Shown piece after piece: positions 1-8,405 of a stretch of DNA of 64,000 nt. The position numbers and the translations under genes are program-made. The DNA is from Paenibacillus artemisiicola (GTDB lineage: Bacteria; Bacillota; Bacilli; Paenibacillales; Paenibacillaceae), in assembly GCF_017652985.1 (NCBI RefSeq), contig NZ_JAGGDJ010000015.1:62001-126000 (forward strand), in the 5' to 3' direction. The notes below the pieces were generated by a model. It was not told the DNA's origin. It did not search any database and was given only the letters and a program-made list of their open reading frames with translations. Each line of letters begins with the position of its first letter. The stretch's first letter is position 1.

Positions 1-1
1 C

Positions 2-735
2 CGTCAGCACGAAGAAACGCTCGCGTTGTTTCTTCAATCGTTGGCGAGGCTGCGCCAAGGGACCTGGTGCTGCGATTACGCTTTTATCGACGACAACGAG
101 GATCCCGCGTCCGATGTCGCTGCTGCGGAACTTCGCGCAAGCCGCCGGCGCCGAAGGCCGTTCCTCCGTCAGGCTTCTGGAGCACGGCGAAGCTTCGGGC
201 GCCTACCGGCGGGACGAGGTCACGCATTATTGGAACGACGGGCTGATCGCCAAGGTCGCCGGATGGAAAAACCGGTTGATCCGCCTGGCGCGCGAGGAAC
301 GCTACGACGCGCTGTTCCTCGTCGACTCCGATTTGCTGCTCCATCCCGAAACCATGGAATCGCTGCTGGAAGCCGGGAAGCCGATCGTCTCCGCGATCTT
401 CTGGACGCAGTGGTACCCGGGCGGCATGGCGCTGCCGCAAGTGTGGCTGAAGGATCATTACTGGCCCTGGCAAACGGACGGCGATCCCGAAGAAGCGCTG
501 GCCGAGCAGGGGAAGCTGCTCGCGAAGCTGCGCGTTCCCGGCGTGTACGAGGTGGGCGGCTTGGGCGCCTGCACCCTCCTCTCCCGCGAGGCGCTGGACC
601 ATCCGATATCGTTCGACCGGATACCGAACTTGTCCCTGTGGGGCGAGGATCGGCATTTTTGCGTGCGCGCCGCTTCGCTCGGACTCGGGCTCTTCGCGGA
701 TACGCGCCACCCCGCGTTCCATATCTACCGGGACG
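2..735 (+). pseudogene. glycosyltransferase, 5'-partial and frameshifted
   Basis: Reads as a family-2-like glycosyltransferase of the kind found next to exosporium/collagen-like protein genes. The N-terminal part (frame 2, about 2-115) gives a typical start region with a FIDDNEDP motif; the rest (frame 3, about 114-735) carries LFLVDSDLLLHP, a VGGLGACTLLSR motif, LWGEDRHFCVRAASLG and ends at HPAFHIYR, in the order expected for this family. The two halves are in different frames, so one base has been gained (or two lost) near 112-120. The true start lies before the window. The C-terminus appears cut where the exosporium-like domain begins. It probably glycosylated a surface or spore protein; substrate unknown. 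The frameshift may be a real mutation or a base-call error. Confidence 0.75.
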
Positions 736-738
736 AAC

Positions 739-1137
739 GTGAACGGGTTCGCCGCGAACACGAGCGGCAGCGTCATCGCCGTCGTGCTCGGCGGCACGGA
801 TGTTGCGCTGCCGAACAATCAGATCTTGAACGGCGGCATTACCGTCAACGGAGCCCACGACACGTTTACCGTGCCGGTGACGGGAAGCTACATGATTTCC
901 TATCAAGTCAACGTCACGCTCGCCTTGTTAATGAGCACCCGGCTATTGATCAATGGGACGCCGTATACGCCTTCCATCGTGGCGCCGGCGGTCTCCTTGG
1001 CGGAATTCAACAACATGGTCATTGCGACGCTTACGGCAGGCTCCACGATCACGCATCAGTTCTTCGGCCTGCTCGGCGCGGCCACGCTTACCGGCGGCGC
1101 CGCCGGCGCCGCGCTGACCATCGTGCTGCTCTCTTAA
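739..1137 (+). CDS. BclA-type exosporium C-terminal domain (possibly the remnant of a longer collagen-like protein)
   Basis: The 132-residue product (NGFAANTSGSVIAVVLGGTD..., ILNGGITVNGAHDTFTVPVTGSYMISYQV, ending GGAAGAALTIVLLS) matches the trimeric, TNF-like C-terminal domain of BclA-family spore-surface glycoproteins. In that family it sits at the end of a long Gly-X-Thr collagen-like stretch with its own N-terminal targeting sequence. Here neither is present: the possible start is a GTG at 739 without a ribosome-binding site, and the reading frame is open upstream through antisense-quality sequence overlapping the glycosyltransferase end. So this is best read as an orphaned domain, either from a deletion or from collapse of the repetitive collagen region in assembly. 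Confidence 0.7.
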   Translation: MNGFAANTSGSVIAVVLGGTDVALPNNQILNGGITVNGAHDTFTVPVTGSYMISYQVNVTLALLMSTRLLINGTPYTPSIVAPAVSLAEFNNMVIATLTAGSTITHQFFGLLGAATLTGGAAGAALTIVLLS

Positions 1138-1151
1138 ATCGCCGCCATGCC

Positions 1152-1194
1152 AAAAAAGGCTGCAGGGGATGCATCGCATCCTCCGCAGCCTTTG
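1152..1194. terminator. bidirectional terminator
   Basis: Inverted repeat AAAGGCTGC ... GCAGCCTTT with A-run on the left and T-run on the right, between two convergent genes. Confidence 0.7.
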
Positions 1195-1214
1195 TCATGC
1201 GCCCAAGGCTTCGT

Positions 1215-2561
1215 TCAATCCGCTTGCCCGTAAAACCGCAGCACCGGCAGCCAGTTCCACTGCTCGTAAAAATCGTCGCCGGCGTCGATGCCCTTGATCC
1301 ATGCTTTCGCCTTCTTGGCCTCGGCGGCGGAGTTCGCAAGGAGCACATCGGAATGGGTCCGGTCGGAACGGACCCAGCCGAGCTCGGCCGATGGCAGGGC
1401 AACCGGCCCGAAATCCCCGCGTCCGTTCGGCGGCTTGGTAATCGCGGTCCCGGTGCCGTCCGTCAAATCGACGCGCGCGAGAAACGGCATCGGCCGCTTG
1501 CCGGGCTCGCCCGTCCAAGCGCCTTCCTTCGCCCGCGACGCGACGATCGATTCGGCTCCGTACCACGAGAAGCTCTGGTCGACGTAGCCGGCAGGCGTAT
1601 ACGAAGCGGGCTTCAGCGCCGGCACGGACGTCACGGTCAGCCGTTTGTTCGAGGAGGCTTCCCGGCCGATCCCGGCGATATAGGCCAGCCGATCGCCGGC
1701 TTGCGGCCCGGAAACCGGAGACCATCGGTACCACTGCTCGTTGTGCGCCATCTGGTCGACCGGGAGAAACGTCTTGCCGTCCGACGAAAGCACGCACAAC
1801 GTATTGCCGTCTGCCGACAAGGACGCCGTCGGCGTCGCCAGGAACGCGATCCAGCGGCCCCCCGCGGACCATTTGAACGCCGTCGTGCCGACGACGATCA
1901 GCTCGTTGATCTGCTTCGGGAGCACGTATAGCGGCTCCTCCTGCACGGGATCCGCCGTCCCCGAAGGCAGCAGGATCCGCCCGATCGTGACGGGGGTCCA
2001 GCCGTCCGGCTGCAGCTGGGCGGCCGTGGACACGAGAAATCCGCTTCCGTCCGGCAGCCAGCCGAAATTGCCGATGCCCGCCGCGATTTCCGCCGGCTCG
2101 TCGCCTTCTTCCGCGCCGACCGCGTACAGCTTCTCGTCCCGGAGATACGCGAGCCGGTCCTTGGCCGGCGACCACTGGAAGCGGCTGCCGCCCTCGGGAG
2201 CCGCGAGATGCGCGTTGCCCGAGACCGCTTCCGTTACCCACAGCTGCCGTTCGTCTTCGCCCGCGTTATAGGCGATCCAGCGGCCGTCCGGCGACCAGGC
2301 CGGGTTGCGCGCGAAGCTCCCGTCGGCCGTCAAGCGCCGTTCCCGGCCCTGCTCTTTGACCCACAGCGCGCCTCCGCGGACGAAGGCGGCCTTCTGCGCG
2401 GCTCCCGCCGGCCCCGGCAGCAGAACGCTTTCCGAGCCGGACGATGGGCCCGGTTCCGCCGCTCCTGCGGCCAGCGGAAAAGCGAGCAGGCAGACGCCCG
2501 CCGCGACGATCGCGACCCGCGAGCAGAACCGCCTCCCGCCGCGAAAGGTGAATCCGTCCAT
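1215..2561 (-). CDS. secreted TolB/WD40-like beta-propeller protein
   Basis: A 448-residue exported protein. The N-terminus has a basic stretch followed by a hydrophobic core (VAIVAAGVCLLAFPLAAGAAEP), a likely signal peptide cleaved near the AGA-AE site. The body contains repeated propeller blades of the PD40/TolB type: WSPDGRWIAY, WLPDGSGFLV, WSAGGRWIAF, and several less perfect copies. No enzymatic motif is visible, so a binding or scaffold role is likely. The start at 2561 is preferred over longer options because AAAGAGG lies about nine bases upstream and it places the signal peptide at the N-terminus. It stands alone, convergent with the exosporium domain and divergent from the cupin gene. 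Confidence 0.8.
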   Translation of the reverse strand: MDGFTFRGGRRFCSRVAIVAAGVCLLAFPLAAGAAEPGPSSGSESVLLPGPAGAAQKAAFVRGGALWVKEQGRERRLTADGSFARNPAWSPDGRWIAYNAGEDERQLWVTEAVSGNAHLAAPEGGSRFQWSPAKDRLAYLRDEKLYAVGAEEGDEPAEIAAGIGNFGWLPDGSGFLVSTAAQLQPDGWTPVTIGRILLPSGTADPVQEEPLYVLPKQINELIVVGTTAFKWSAGGRWIAFLATPTASLSADGNTLCVLSSDGKTFLPVDQMAHNEQWYRWSPVSGPQAGDRLAYIAGIGREASSNKRLTVTSVPALKPASYTPAGYVDQSFSWYGAESIVASRAKEGAWTGEPGKRPMPFLARVDLTDGTGTAITKPPNGRGDFGPVALPSAELGWVRSDRTHSDVLLANSAAEAKKAKAWIKGIDAGDDFYEQWNWLPVLRFYGQAD

Positions 2562-2656
2562 GATGCATGACCTCTTTCCCCCGGGCTCTAGTCGCGAACG
2601 CCGCCCGGCAGCTTCAGTATGTGCCAAATTGCGCCAATTTATCGAACGCGTCCTGG

Positions 2657-2685
2657 CACGCGCGCCCAGCCGGGCACATACATTA
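2657..2685 (+). promoter_or_regulatory. candidate mother-cell sporulation promoter (SigK-like) for the cupin operon
   Basis: GGCAC at 2655-2659 and CATACATTA at 2677-2685 fit the SigK pattern AC-N16/17-CATANNNTA. The position, about 60 bases before the cupin start codon, is reasonable. The motif is short, so this is suggestive only. Confidence 0.4.
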
Positions 2686-2747
2686 GAACCGTCAGGGCAT
2701 TAGCCCATGCGGATAGACTCATCCAGGCAGAAAGGCGGAGATGCAAC

Positions 2748-3491
2748 ATGGCAGTGTCCTATATGGATTACACCTCCCCGAACGCGCAGTTCACGTACGA
2801 TCTGAAAAACAACAATATTTTCACGAAAGACTCGCGGAATCTCATCAACGCGCTCGGCATTCAGCAGCTCAACACGCTCGGCAACGTCTCGCTGCTCGAC
2901 ATTTACCTCAGCACGGGCAACGTCGTCGAGCCCCATATCCACCAGAACGCTTCCGAGCTCGTGTACTGCATCTCGGGCGCGGCGGTCGTATCCTTGATCA
3001 ATCCGTTCACGAAGCAGCTGCTGAATTTCCCGATCGCGCCGGGCCAGGTCGCGAACATTCCCCAAGGCTGGTGGCATTACGAGATCGCGACGGTCGACAA
3101 TACGCATCTGCTGGCGATCTTCGACGCTCCGGTGCCGGAGGTCATCCTGGGCTCGGATCTGCTTCGCTTGACGCCGGCCAGCGTGTACGCCCACACCTAC
3201 TGCCTCGACGAAGCGACTTGGAAAGCCGCGGTCGCGCCGATCACGAATTCGGTCTTCATCGGACCGCCCGTCGGCTGCGCCAACAACCAGGTCGCGGGGG
3301 CGGCCGCGGCGCCGCAGCACGCCGGCTATCACCACGGCCAAACCGCTGGCGCCATGGCCGGCCCGTCCAATGCCGGCGTCCCTTATCCGCAGCAGCCGTA
3401 CGCCCATCGGGAGCACCCCGCTTACGGTTACCCGCAGTTCCCCGGCTCCGGCCCGCACGGCGGCTGGGGTTACGGTCACTATAATGGCTAA
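2748..3491 (+). CDS. single-domain cupin protein with Gly/His/Pro/Tyr-rich tail, probable spore-coat type
   Basis: A 247-residue protein with one cupin barrel: motif 1 is EPHIHQNASE (two His and one Glu metal ligands) and motif 2 is GQVANIPQGWWHYE (fourth His). Roughly the last 55 residues form a low-complexity tail rich in Gly, His, Pro, Tyr and Gln (AGYHHGQTAG, PYPQQPYAHREHPAYGYPQ), which resembles spore-coat proteins. The start at 2748 follows GGCGGAG. The oxalate decarboxylase gene begins only 15 bases after the stop, so the two form an operon. With the sporulation-like promoter this suggests a coat-associated metal-binding protein; the substrate cannot be read from the sequence. Confidence 0.8.
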   Translation: MAVSYMDYTSPNAQFTYDLKNNNIFTKDSRNLINALGIQQLNTLGNVSLLDIYLSTGNVVEPHIHQNASELVYCISGAAVVSLINPFTKQLLNFPIAPGQVANIPQGWWHYEIATVDNTHLLAIFDAPVPEVILGSDLLRLTPASVYAHTYCLDEATWKAAVAPITNSVFIGPPVGCANNQVAGAAAAPQHAGYHHGQTAGAMAGPSNAGVPYPQQPYAHREHPAYGYPQFPGSGPHGGWGYGHYNG

Positions 3492-3506
3492 CAGGAGGTC
3501 CGCGAC

Positions 3507-4691
3507 ATGGCGCAAGATCAACCGAATAACGTAAACCCGGCGGCGTTCGTCCCGCAGCCGTACCGGGTCAGCGACGGCTTCGGCGGCCCCGACTACGGTC
3601 CGCGCGACGTAATGCGCGACAGGGAGAACATCAACATGCTCATTCCTCCCGCCACGGATAACGGCCTGTTGCCGAACTTGAAAATGTCCTTCTCGGATAC
3701 CCACATGCAGCTGAACAAAGGCGGCTGGTCCCGCGAGATCACGGTGCGCGACCTGCCGATCGCCACGACGCTGGCCGGCGTCAACATGAGCCTTCGCCCC
3801 GGCGGCGTGCGCGAGCTGCACTGGCATCAGCAGGCGGAATGGGCCTTCATGATCTGGGGCTGCGCCCGCGTCACGTCGGTGGATTGGCAAGGCCGCAATT
3901 TTATCGCGGACATCGAACAAGGCGATTTGTGGTATTTTCCCGCGGGACTGCCGCATTCCATTCAAGCGCTGGCGGGCGGCTGCGAGTTTCTGCTCGTCTT
4001 CGACGACGGCAGTTTCTCGGATTTGAACACCTTGTCGATTTCCGATTGGTTCGCCCACACGCCGAAGGACGTCCTCGCCGCGAACTTCGGCATTCCGGAA
4101 CAGGCGTTCGCCGGCATTCCGAAAGGCCAGGTGTACATTTATCAGGATCAGGTGCCAGGCTCGATCGAAAGCCAGGAGGTTCAGTCGCCGTACGGCACCG
4201 TGCCGCTCTCGTTCAAGCATTCCTTGCTCGCCCAGGAACCGATCGTAACCCCCGGAGGTACCGTCCGGATCGCGGATTCCGGCAATTTCCCCATCGCCAA
4301 GACGATCGCCGCGGCGCTCGTCGAGATCAAGCCCGGCGCGATGCGCGAGCTTCACTGGCATCCCAATAACGACGAATGGCAGTATTACTTGTCCGGCCAG
4401 GCCCGCATGACGGTGTTCGGCGGCAACGGCATCGCGCGGACGTTCGACTACCGCGCGGGCGACGTCGGCTACGTGCCGTTCGCGATGGGCCACTATGTCC
4501 AAAACACGGGCACGGACACGGTCTGGTTCCTCGAAATGTTCAAGGCGCCGCGGTTCGAGGACGTCTCGCTCAATCAATGGATGGCGCTCACGCCGCATCA
4601 GCTCGTGCAGTCCAACCTCAACGCGTCTCCCGAGCTCATGCACTCGCTGCGGAAGGTCAAGTGGCCGGTCGTGAAATACCCGCAGCGCTGA
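3507..4691 (+). CDS. oxdC: oxalate decarboxylase-family bicupin with variant active-site lid
   Basis: A 394-residue bicupin of the OxdC/OxdD family, which converts oxalate to formate and CO2 using Mn. Both metal sites are complete: H105, H107, E111, H150 in the N-terminal barrel and H283, H285, E290, H329 in the C-terminal one, with the substrate arginines R102 and R280 and the C-site glutamate E343. The flexible lid that is SENST in Bacillus OxdC reads S171-D172-L173-N174-T175 here, so the general acid Glu is replaced by Asp. A perfect AGGAGGT precedes the ATG. OxdD of B. subtilis is a spore-coat enzyme, in keeping with the preceding coat-like cupin. Oxidase activity is a possible alternative because lid changes alter the reaction in OxdC. 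Confidence 0.88.
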   Translation: MAQDQPNNVNPAAFVPQPYRVSDGFGGPDYGPRDVMRDRENINMLIPPATDNGLLPNLKMSFSDTHMQLNKGGWSREITVRDLPIATTLAGVNMSLRPGGVRELHWHQQAEWAFMIWGCARVTSVDWQGRNFIADIEQGDLWYFPAGLPHSIQALAGGCEFLLVFDDGSFSDLNTLSISDWFAHTPKDVLAANFGIPEQAFAGIPKGQVYIYQDQVPGSIESQEVQSPYGTVPLSFKHSLLAQEPIVTPGGTVRIADSGNFPIAKTIAAALVEIKPGAMRELHWHPNNDEWQYYLSGQARMTVFGGNGIARTFDYRAGDVGYVPFAMGHYVQNTGTDTVWFLEMFKAPRFEDVSLNQWMALTPHQLVQSNLNASPELMHSLRKVKWPVVKYPQR

Positions 4692-4723
4692 ACGCCGCGC
4701 ATGCCCGCCTTTTCATAGCCGAA

Positions 4724-4752
4724 ACGAAAAACACCCTCCGTTCGGAGGGTGT
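4724..4752 (-). terminator. terminator of the MFS gene
   Basis: Perfect stem ACACCCTCCG / CGGAGGGTGT with a TT loop; on the minus strand it is followed by a T-rich run. It can also stop the plus-strand cupin operon. Confidence 0.75.
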
Positions 4753-4810
4753 TCGCATGTCTGAGCGGGGACGCCGAATGCCGAAGCGTTCCCATCCGTC
4801 GCGGCGACGC

Positions 4811-6025
4811 TTAGGATTCGACCGCCGCCGGCTTGGCGCGGCCCGCGGACGCGAAGGTCTGCAGCAGGACGAGCACGACGAACAGCGCCATGCAGCCCGC
4901 GGAATAGCGGTACATCACCGCATAATTCGAAGCCGACGAGATCGCGCCCAGCACGATCGCGCCCAGCGCGACGCCGAAGTCCGTCGAGTTGTAAAACATG
5001 CTGTTCGCGGTGCCGTACTGCTCCGGCGAGGAAGAACGCAGCATCCATGCCTGGATCGTCGGCTGAATGGCGCCGAACCCGACGCCGTAGAGCAGCGCCG
5101 ACAGGATGAGCATCGGCATCGCGTGCGCGTTCGAGAGCAGCGCCATGCTCGCCGTCACGAACAAGCCGGCCGGCAGGAGCACGGCCGCATGGCCGCGTCT
5201 GTCGAAGAGCTTCCCGGAGAACGGACGGACGAGAATGATCGTGATCGCATTGAACAGGAAGAACAGTCCCACCTGCCCGATGTGCACATAATCGCCGTAC
5301 AGCGCGAGAAAGCTAAGCAGGCCGCTGTACGTGACCGAGAGCATCACGTTCAGCAGGACCGGGAAGATCAGCTTGCGGTTGACGCCGCGCGGGGCATGCG
5401 GTTTCCGCTCCTCGGCAGGCTTGTCCGGCCGGGCCGCGGCTTCGTCTTGGCGCTTCGACCTGGAGAGCCACAGCACAGGGAAAATCAGCGCCGAGGCGAT
5501 CAGCCCGAGCATCGTGAGCTCCGCGAAGCCCGCCTGCTTCATGACGTTCAATCCAATGGAAGGCCCGATTGACATCGCGAGGCTCGTCGACAAGCCGAAG
5601 TAGCCGATCCCCTCGCCCATCCGGCCTCGCGGAATAATGCGGGAGACGAGCGTCGGCAGGATCGTGCTCGCCATCCCGAAGCCGATGCCGTAGCCGATCC
5701 GCAGCGCGAGCAGCGTGCCGTACGATCCGGCCGCCGTGTACAGCCCCGTCGCCGCCGCCGCGATGACCAGCCCGGCGAGCAGCAGCGTCATGCGCGGCAC
5801 CCGGCGCATAAGCGCGGCCGTCGCGAACCGCGACACGATCGCCGCGAGCGCGAAGACCGACGTGACCAGGCTGACCTGTACGTTGCCGGCCTGAAATTCC
5901 TCCTTGACGTAGGACGGGAACGAAGACAACAGCATTTGCAACCCTAGAAATAATAGAAAAAAGCAAGCCGTCAAGGCGATAAACGGCCTTGTCCATAAAG
6001 CCGCCGTTTGCGGTTCTCGCTGCAT
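4811..6025 (-). CDS. MFS efflux transporter (12 helices)
   Basis: About 404 residues with twelve predicted hydrophobic segments in two halves separated by a charged loop (SRSKRQDEAAARPDKPAEERKPHAPRG). The N-terminal half carries the ALRIGYGIGFGM segment and the R-x-x-G-E-G-I-G-Y pattern between helices 4 and 5, typical of drug/sugar efflux members of the family. The start at 6025 is chosen because GGAG lies eight bases upstream; the ATGs at 6031 and 6046 are poorly spaced or lack a site. The MarR gene ends 56 bases upstream on the same strand, so the pair is probably one transcript and the pump a target of that regulator. Substrate unknown. Confidence 0.85.
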   Translation of the reverse strand: MQREPQTAALWTRPFIALTACFFLLFLGLQMLLSSFPSYVKEEFQAGNVQVSLVTSVFALAAIVSRFATAALMRRVPRMTLLLAGLVIAAAATGLYTAAGSYGTLLALRIGYGIGFGMASTILPTLVSRIIPRGRMGEGIGYFGLSTSLAMSIGPSIGLNVMKQAGFAELTMLGLIASALIFPVLWLSRSKRQDEAAARPDKPAEERKPHAPRGVNRKLIFPVLLNVMLSVTYSGLLSFLALYGDYVHIGQVGLFFLFNAITIILVRPFSGKLFDRRGHAAVLLPAGLFVTASMALLSNAHAMPMLILSALLYGVGFGAIQPTIQAWMLRSSSPEQYGTANSMFYNSTDFGVALGAIVLGAISSASNYAVMYRYSAGCMALFVVLVLLQTFASAGRAKPAAVES

Positions 6026-6081
6026 GTTCATCGCTCCATTACGCATGTATTTTCGTAGATCCGCTCGAGCGGAATCCGGCG

Positions 6082-6555
6082 CTAGTCAGTCTCCGGTTCC
6101 GCGCCGCAGTCGAGCTTGCCGCCGATATGACGTTGAATCCGCTGCAGTAGCTCCATGATCGTCTCGTATTCCGCTTCCGAGATGCACTGCATGACGTCCG
6201 CCGTCACGCTGTCCTCGAGCGGCGTCGTTTCCCGGATAAGCGCTTTGCCCGCGTCCGTGCTGAAGACGACGTACGACCGGCGATCGTGCTCGCCTTGCTT
6301 TTTATAGATCAAGCCCTTCTTCTCCAGATGGTCCAGGATCCGGGTCGTCGTCGGCTTGTCCTTGTACGTCCGTTCGGCGATCTCCTTCTGGATCAGCCCC
6401 TGCGCGCGGTCGATCTGGTTCAGCGCCGACCACTGCTCCGGCGTAATCCCGTAAGAGCCGAGCCGATGCTGAAACAGCGCCGCCAGCTTGCGGTGCGTGA
6501 CGCCCATCTCGAAGCCGATCGGCAGCCGGTTCGGGTTCTTCCGTTCCCCGCTCAT
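6082..6555 (-). CDS. MarR-family transcriptional regulator
   Basis: A 157-residue winged-helix regulator. The core reads GITPEQWSALNQID, IQKEIAERTYKDKPTTTRILDHLEKKGLI (recognition helix) and a wing with HDRRSYVVFSTDAG, the usual MarR order. The start at 6555 follows GAGGTGAT, a near-perfect ribosome-binding site, so the GTG twelve bases earlier is not used. It precedes the MFS gene by 56 bases and likely represses both, acting through the palindrome just upstream of its start. The inducing ligand is not evident. Confidence 0.9.
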   Translation of the reverse strand: MSGERKNPNRLPIGFEMGVTHRKLAALFQHRLGSYGITPEQWSALNQIDRAQGLIQKEIAERTYKDKPTTTRILDHLEKKGLIYKKQGEHDRRSYVVFSTDAGKALIRETTPLEDSVTADVMQCISEAEYETIMELLQRIQRHIGGKLDCGAEPETD

Positions 6556-6582
6556 CCGTCGGATCACCTCGCTTCTTAAATT

Positions 6583-6598
6583 AGTTGTTTAGACAACT
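6583..6598. promoter_or_regulatory. MarR operator upstream of the marR-MFS pair
   Basis: AGTTGTTTAGACAACT: six-base arms AGTTGT/ACAACT around a four-base centre, about 28 bases upstream of the MarR start. A related half-site GGCAACTAA lies at about 6607-6615, suggesting two-site binding over the promoter. Confidence 0.7.
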
Positions 6599-6865
6599 AT
6601 ATGATAGGCAACTAAATCTGTCAATCGGCAAAACAGCAGTCCCTCCGCATCCGCCGCGCCGTACTCGCGCCGAATGACCGGACGGACTGCCGCCTATGCG
6701 CATGTAACGAGCGAACGGGCGTCGGCGTGACGGAAGAGCGCGGCCCGTCCATACGATTAAACCGCTCCGGAAGGAACGGCTGCGCATGGACAGCCATGAC
6801 AGCCGTCCATGAGGAATTCGGGATGCCGGCTACGCTCCTTCTTCGCCCGCGCCATCTTCGCCCGG

Positions 6866-7690
6866 TCACGGCCGATGCGCGGGATCGAGCATCGCCCGCA
6901 CTTCGTCCTGCATGGCTCGGAGCGGCCGCCCCGCGAGCCGGTCCAAGTCGTCCGAGATAAACCGCATGTCCGCCTGCGCCAGCATGCGGTATACGGGGCT
7001 GTCCATGGCCGCGTTGGTCCGGTAGACCACCCTTCGGCCGGTTGTCTTCTCGATCGCCTGCACAAGCGCTCGCGCGGTCCACGCGTTCGGCGGGACGAGC
7101 TCGTACGTCCGTCCGGCGTGGCCGTCCTCCGTCAGCACCGACGCGGCAGCCGCGGCCAAATCTTCGCGCGCCGCCGTATTGAACGTCCACGCGCCGGGCG
7201 GGCTCCACAATTCTCCGCTCGCCGCCGCTTCCCGGATGCCGAGCATCTTGATGACGTCCATATAATACGCGTTGCGCAAGATCGTAAAGCGGAGCCCCGA
7301 TTCCCGGATCAGCCGCTCGGTCCGCAGATGAAGCCGGTGAAGCGGCAGCCGCCCGCGTTCCGCGCGGAAGATGCTCGTATAGACCACATGGCGGACGCCG
7401 GCCCGGCGGGCGGCCTCGATCGCTCCCGCATGCTGGCGCAGCCGCGTCTCGTCGTCCGGATGCGGCGATGAGATCAGGAGCAGCTTGTCGGCTCCCCTGA
7501 ACGAAGGCGCCAGCGATTCCGGGACGTCGTAGTCGCCGTATCGCGCTTCGACCCCGCGGCACGCCCAGTCATCGTCCGCGAACGGGTTTCGGGCGCTTAC
7601 GGCCACATCGGAAGCGGGCACGCGGTAAAGCAGCTCGCGAAGCACATGCCTCCCCAACTGGCCCGTCGCGCCCGTGAGTACGATTTTCAT
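6866..7690 (-). CDS. NmrA-type NAD(P)-binding oxidoreductase (quinone reductase-like)
   Basis: A 274-residue atypical short-chain dehydrogenase. The N-terminal Rossmann motif is GATGQLG (residues 7-13); the body has DKLLLISSPHPDD, HVVYTSIFRAERG and the FTILRNAYYMDV stretch characteristic of the NmrA/HSCARG and QOR2 (YtfG) group. The start MKIVLTGATG at 7690 is used because it is the normal family start; the ATG at 7702 sits directly on the AAGGA site. Enzymes of this group sense or reduce quinones with NAD(P)H. It is transcribed in the same direction as the MarR gene upstream, and the same palindrome precedes both, so it is probably the regulated target. Confidence 0.85.
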   Translation of the reverse strand: MKIVLTGATGQLGRHVLRELLYRVPASDVAVSARNPFADDDWACRGVEARYGDYDVPESLAPSFRGADKLLLISSPHPDDETRLRQHAGAIEAARRAGVRHVVYTSIFRAERGRLPLHRLHLRTERLIRESGLRFTILRNAYYMDVIKMLGIREAAASGELWSPPGAWTFNTAAREDLAAAAASVLTEDGHAGRTYELVPPNAWTARALVQAIEKTTGRRVVYRTNAAMDSPVYRMLAQADMRFISDDLDRLAGRPLRAMQDEVRAMLDPAHRP

Positions 7691-7718
7691 CCGAACGATC
7701 ATTCCTTCGCCTTAGATT

Positions 7719-7732
7719 GTTAAACGTTTAAC
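7719..7732. promoter_or_regulatory. operator of the NmrA-type gene
   Basis: GTTAAACGTTTAAC, a perfect 14-base palindrome 28 bases upstream of the oxidoreductase start. It shares the GTTAAAC-N-TTTAAC core with the site at 8223-8240. Confidence 0.75.
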
Positions 7733-7753
7733 TATCAGGGCGGACAAAACGGT

Positions 7754-8206
7754 TTAGGGACCGTCTTGACGCAATTTGCGCAGCAGCCCCAGAAGCTGTC
7801 TCATCTCGGCTTCGTCCAAGCGCCGCATGCCCTCGGCGACGGCCGCGCGATTCCCCGGCAGCAGCTCCCTAAGCACGCGCTCCCCTTCCGGGGACAGCTC
7901 GATTCTGCGCTTCCTTCCGTCCTCGGGATGGCTCGAGCTGCGAATGTAGCCGCTCTGTTCGAGCGGCAGCAAGAGCACGCTGACGTTCGCTTTCGTCACG
8001 CCGATCCGGCTCGCGAGCTCCGACGGCAGAATCGCGCCGCCGGCCTTGGCGATTTCGACGAGCATGCGCATGCGCGCGCCGTTCATGCCGTTCGACGCCC
8101 AATATTTCTCCGATACGGCGACCAGCTCCGCGGTCGTCTCGACGAGCGCGAAGAACGCCTGCGTCTCGAGTGGCTGCTCCGTCACATACTTCCATAGCTC
8201 CGACAT
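7754..8206 (-). CDS. MarR-family transcriptional regulator
   Basis: A 150-residue winged-helix protein: MNGARMRMLVEIAKAGGAILPSELASRIGVTKANVSVLLLPLEQSGYI followed by a basic wing with HPEDGRKRRIELSPEGERVL. GGAGGT lies upstream of the ATG. The downstream oxidoreductase starts 63 bases after its stop. Two copies of the same palindrome, one before each gene, support autoregulation and control of the oxidoreductase. By analogy with MarR-type sensors controlling NAD(P)H-quinone reductases it may respond to electrophiles or quinones, which is an inference; no conserved sensing cysteine was seen. Confidence 0.9.
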   Translation of the reverse strand: MSELWKYVTEQPLETQAFFALVETTAELVAVSEKYWASNGMNGARMRMLVEIAKAGGAILPSELASRIGVTKANVSVLLLPLEQSGYIRSSSHPEDGRKRRIELSPEGERVLRELLPGNRAAVAEGMRRLDEAEMRQLLGLLRKLRQDGP

Positions 8207-8222
8207 GCGCGGACCTCCAAAC

Positions 8223-8240
8223 TAGTTAAACATTTAACTA
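8223..8240. promoter_or_regulatory. operator of the second MarR gene
   Basis: TAGTTAAACATTTAACTA: perfect eight-base arms around CA, 17 bases upstream of the MarR start codon, overlapping the likely promoter. Matches the core of the 7719-7732 site. Confidence 0.75.
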
Positions 8241-8405
8241 ATAATACTGTATGCCATTTCCGGCGACATTGTCAATCGGGTCCGATGCGCATCCGAACGA
8301 TCGCATGCCTGCCGAAGCTGGCCATACTGAAACGTAAAGAAGCCGCCGCGGACCGGAGTTACGCCCCCGTCCGCGCGGCGGCATTGAAGCGAGGAGCGAT
8401 CGACG

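Noticed and set aside
739-1137. Independent short gene with its own start
   Set aside because: There is no ribosome-binding site and the domain is normally only a C-terminus; treated as a remnant instead.
6600-6865. Gene in the gap between MarR and the NmrA-type gene
   Set aside because: Only short antisense-like ORFs, no start signal.
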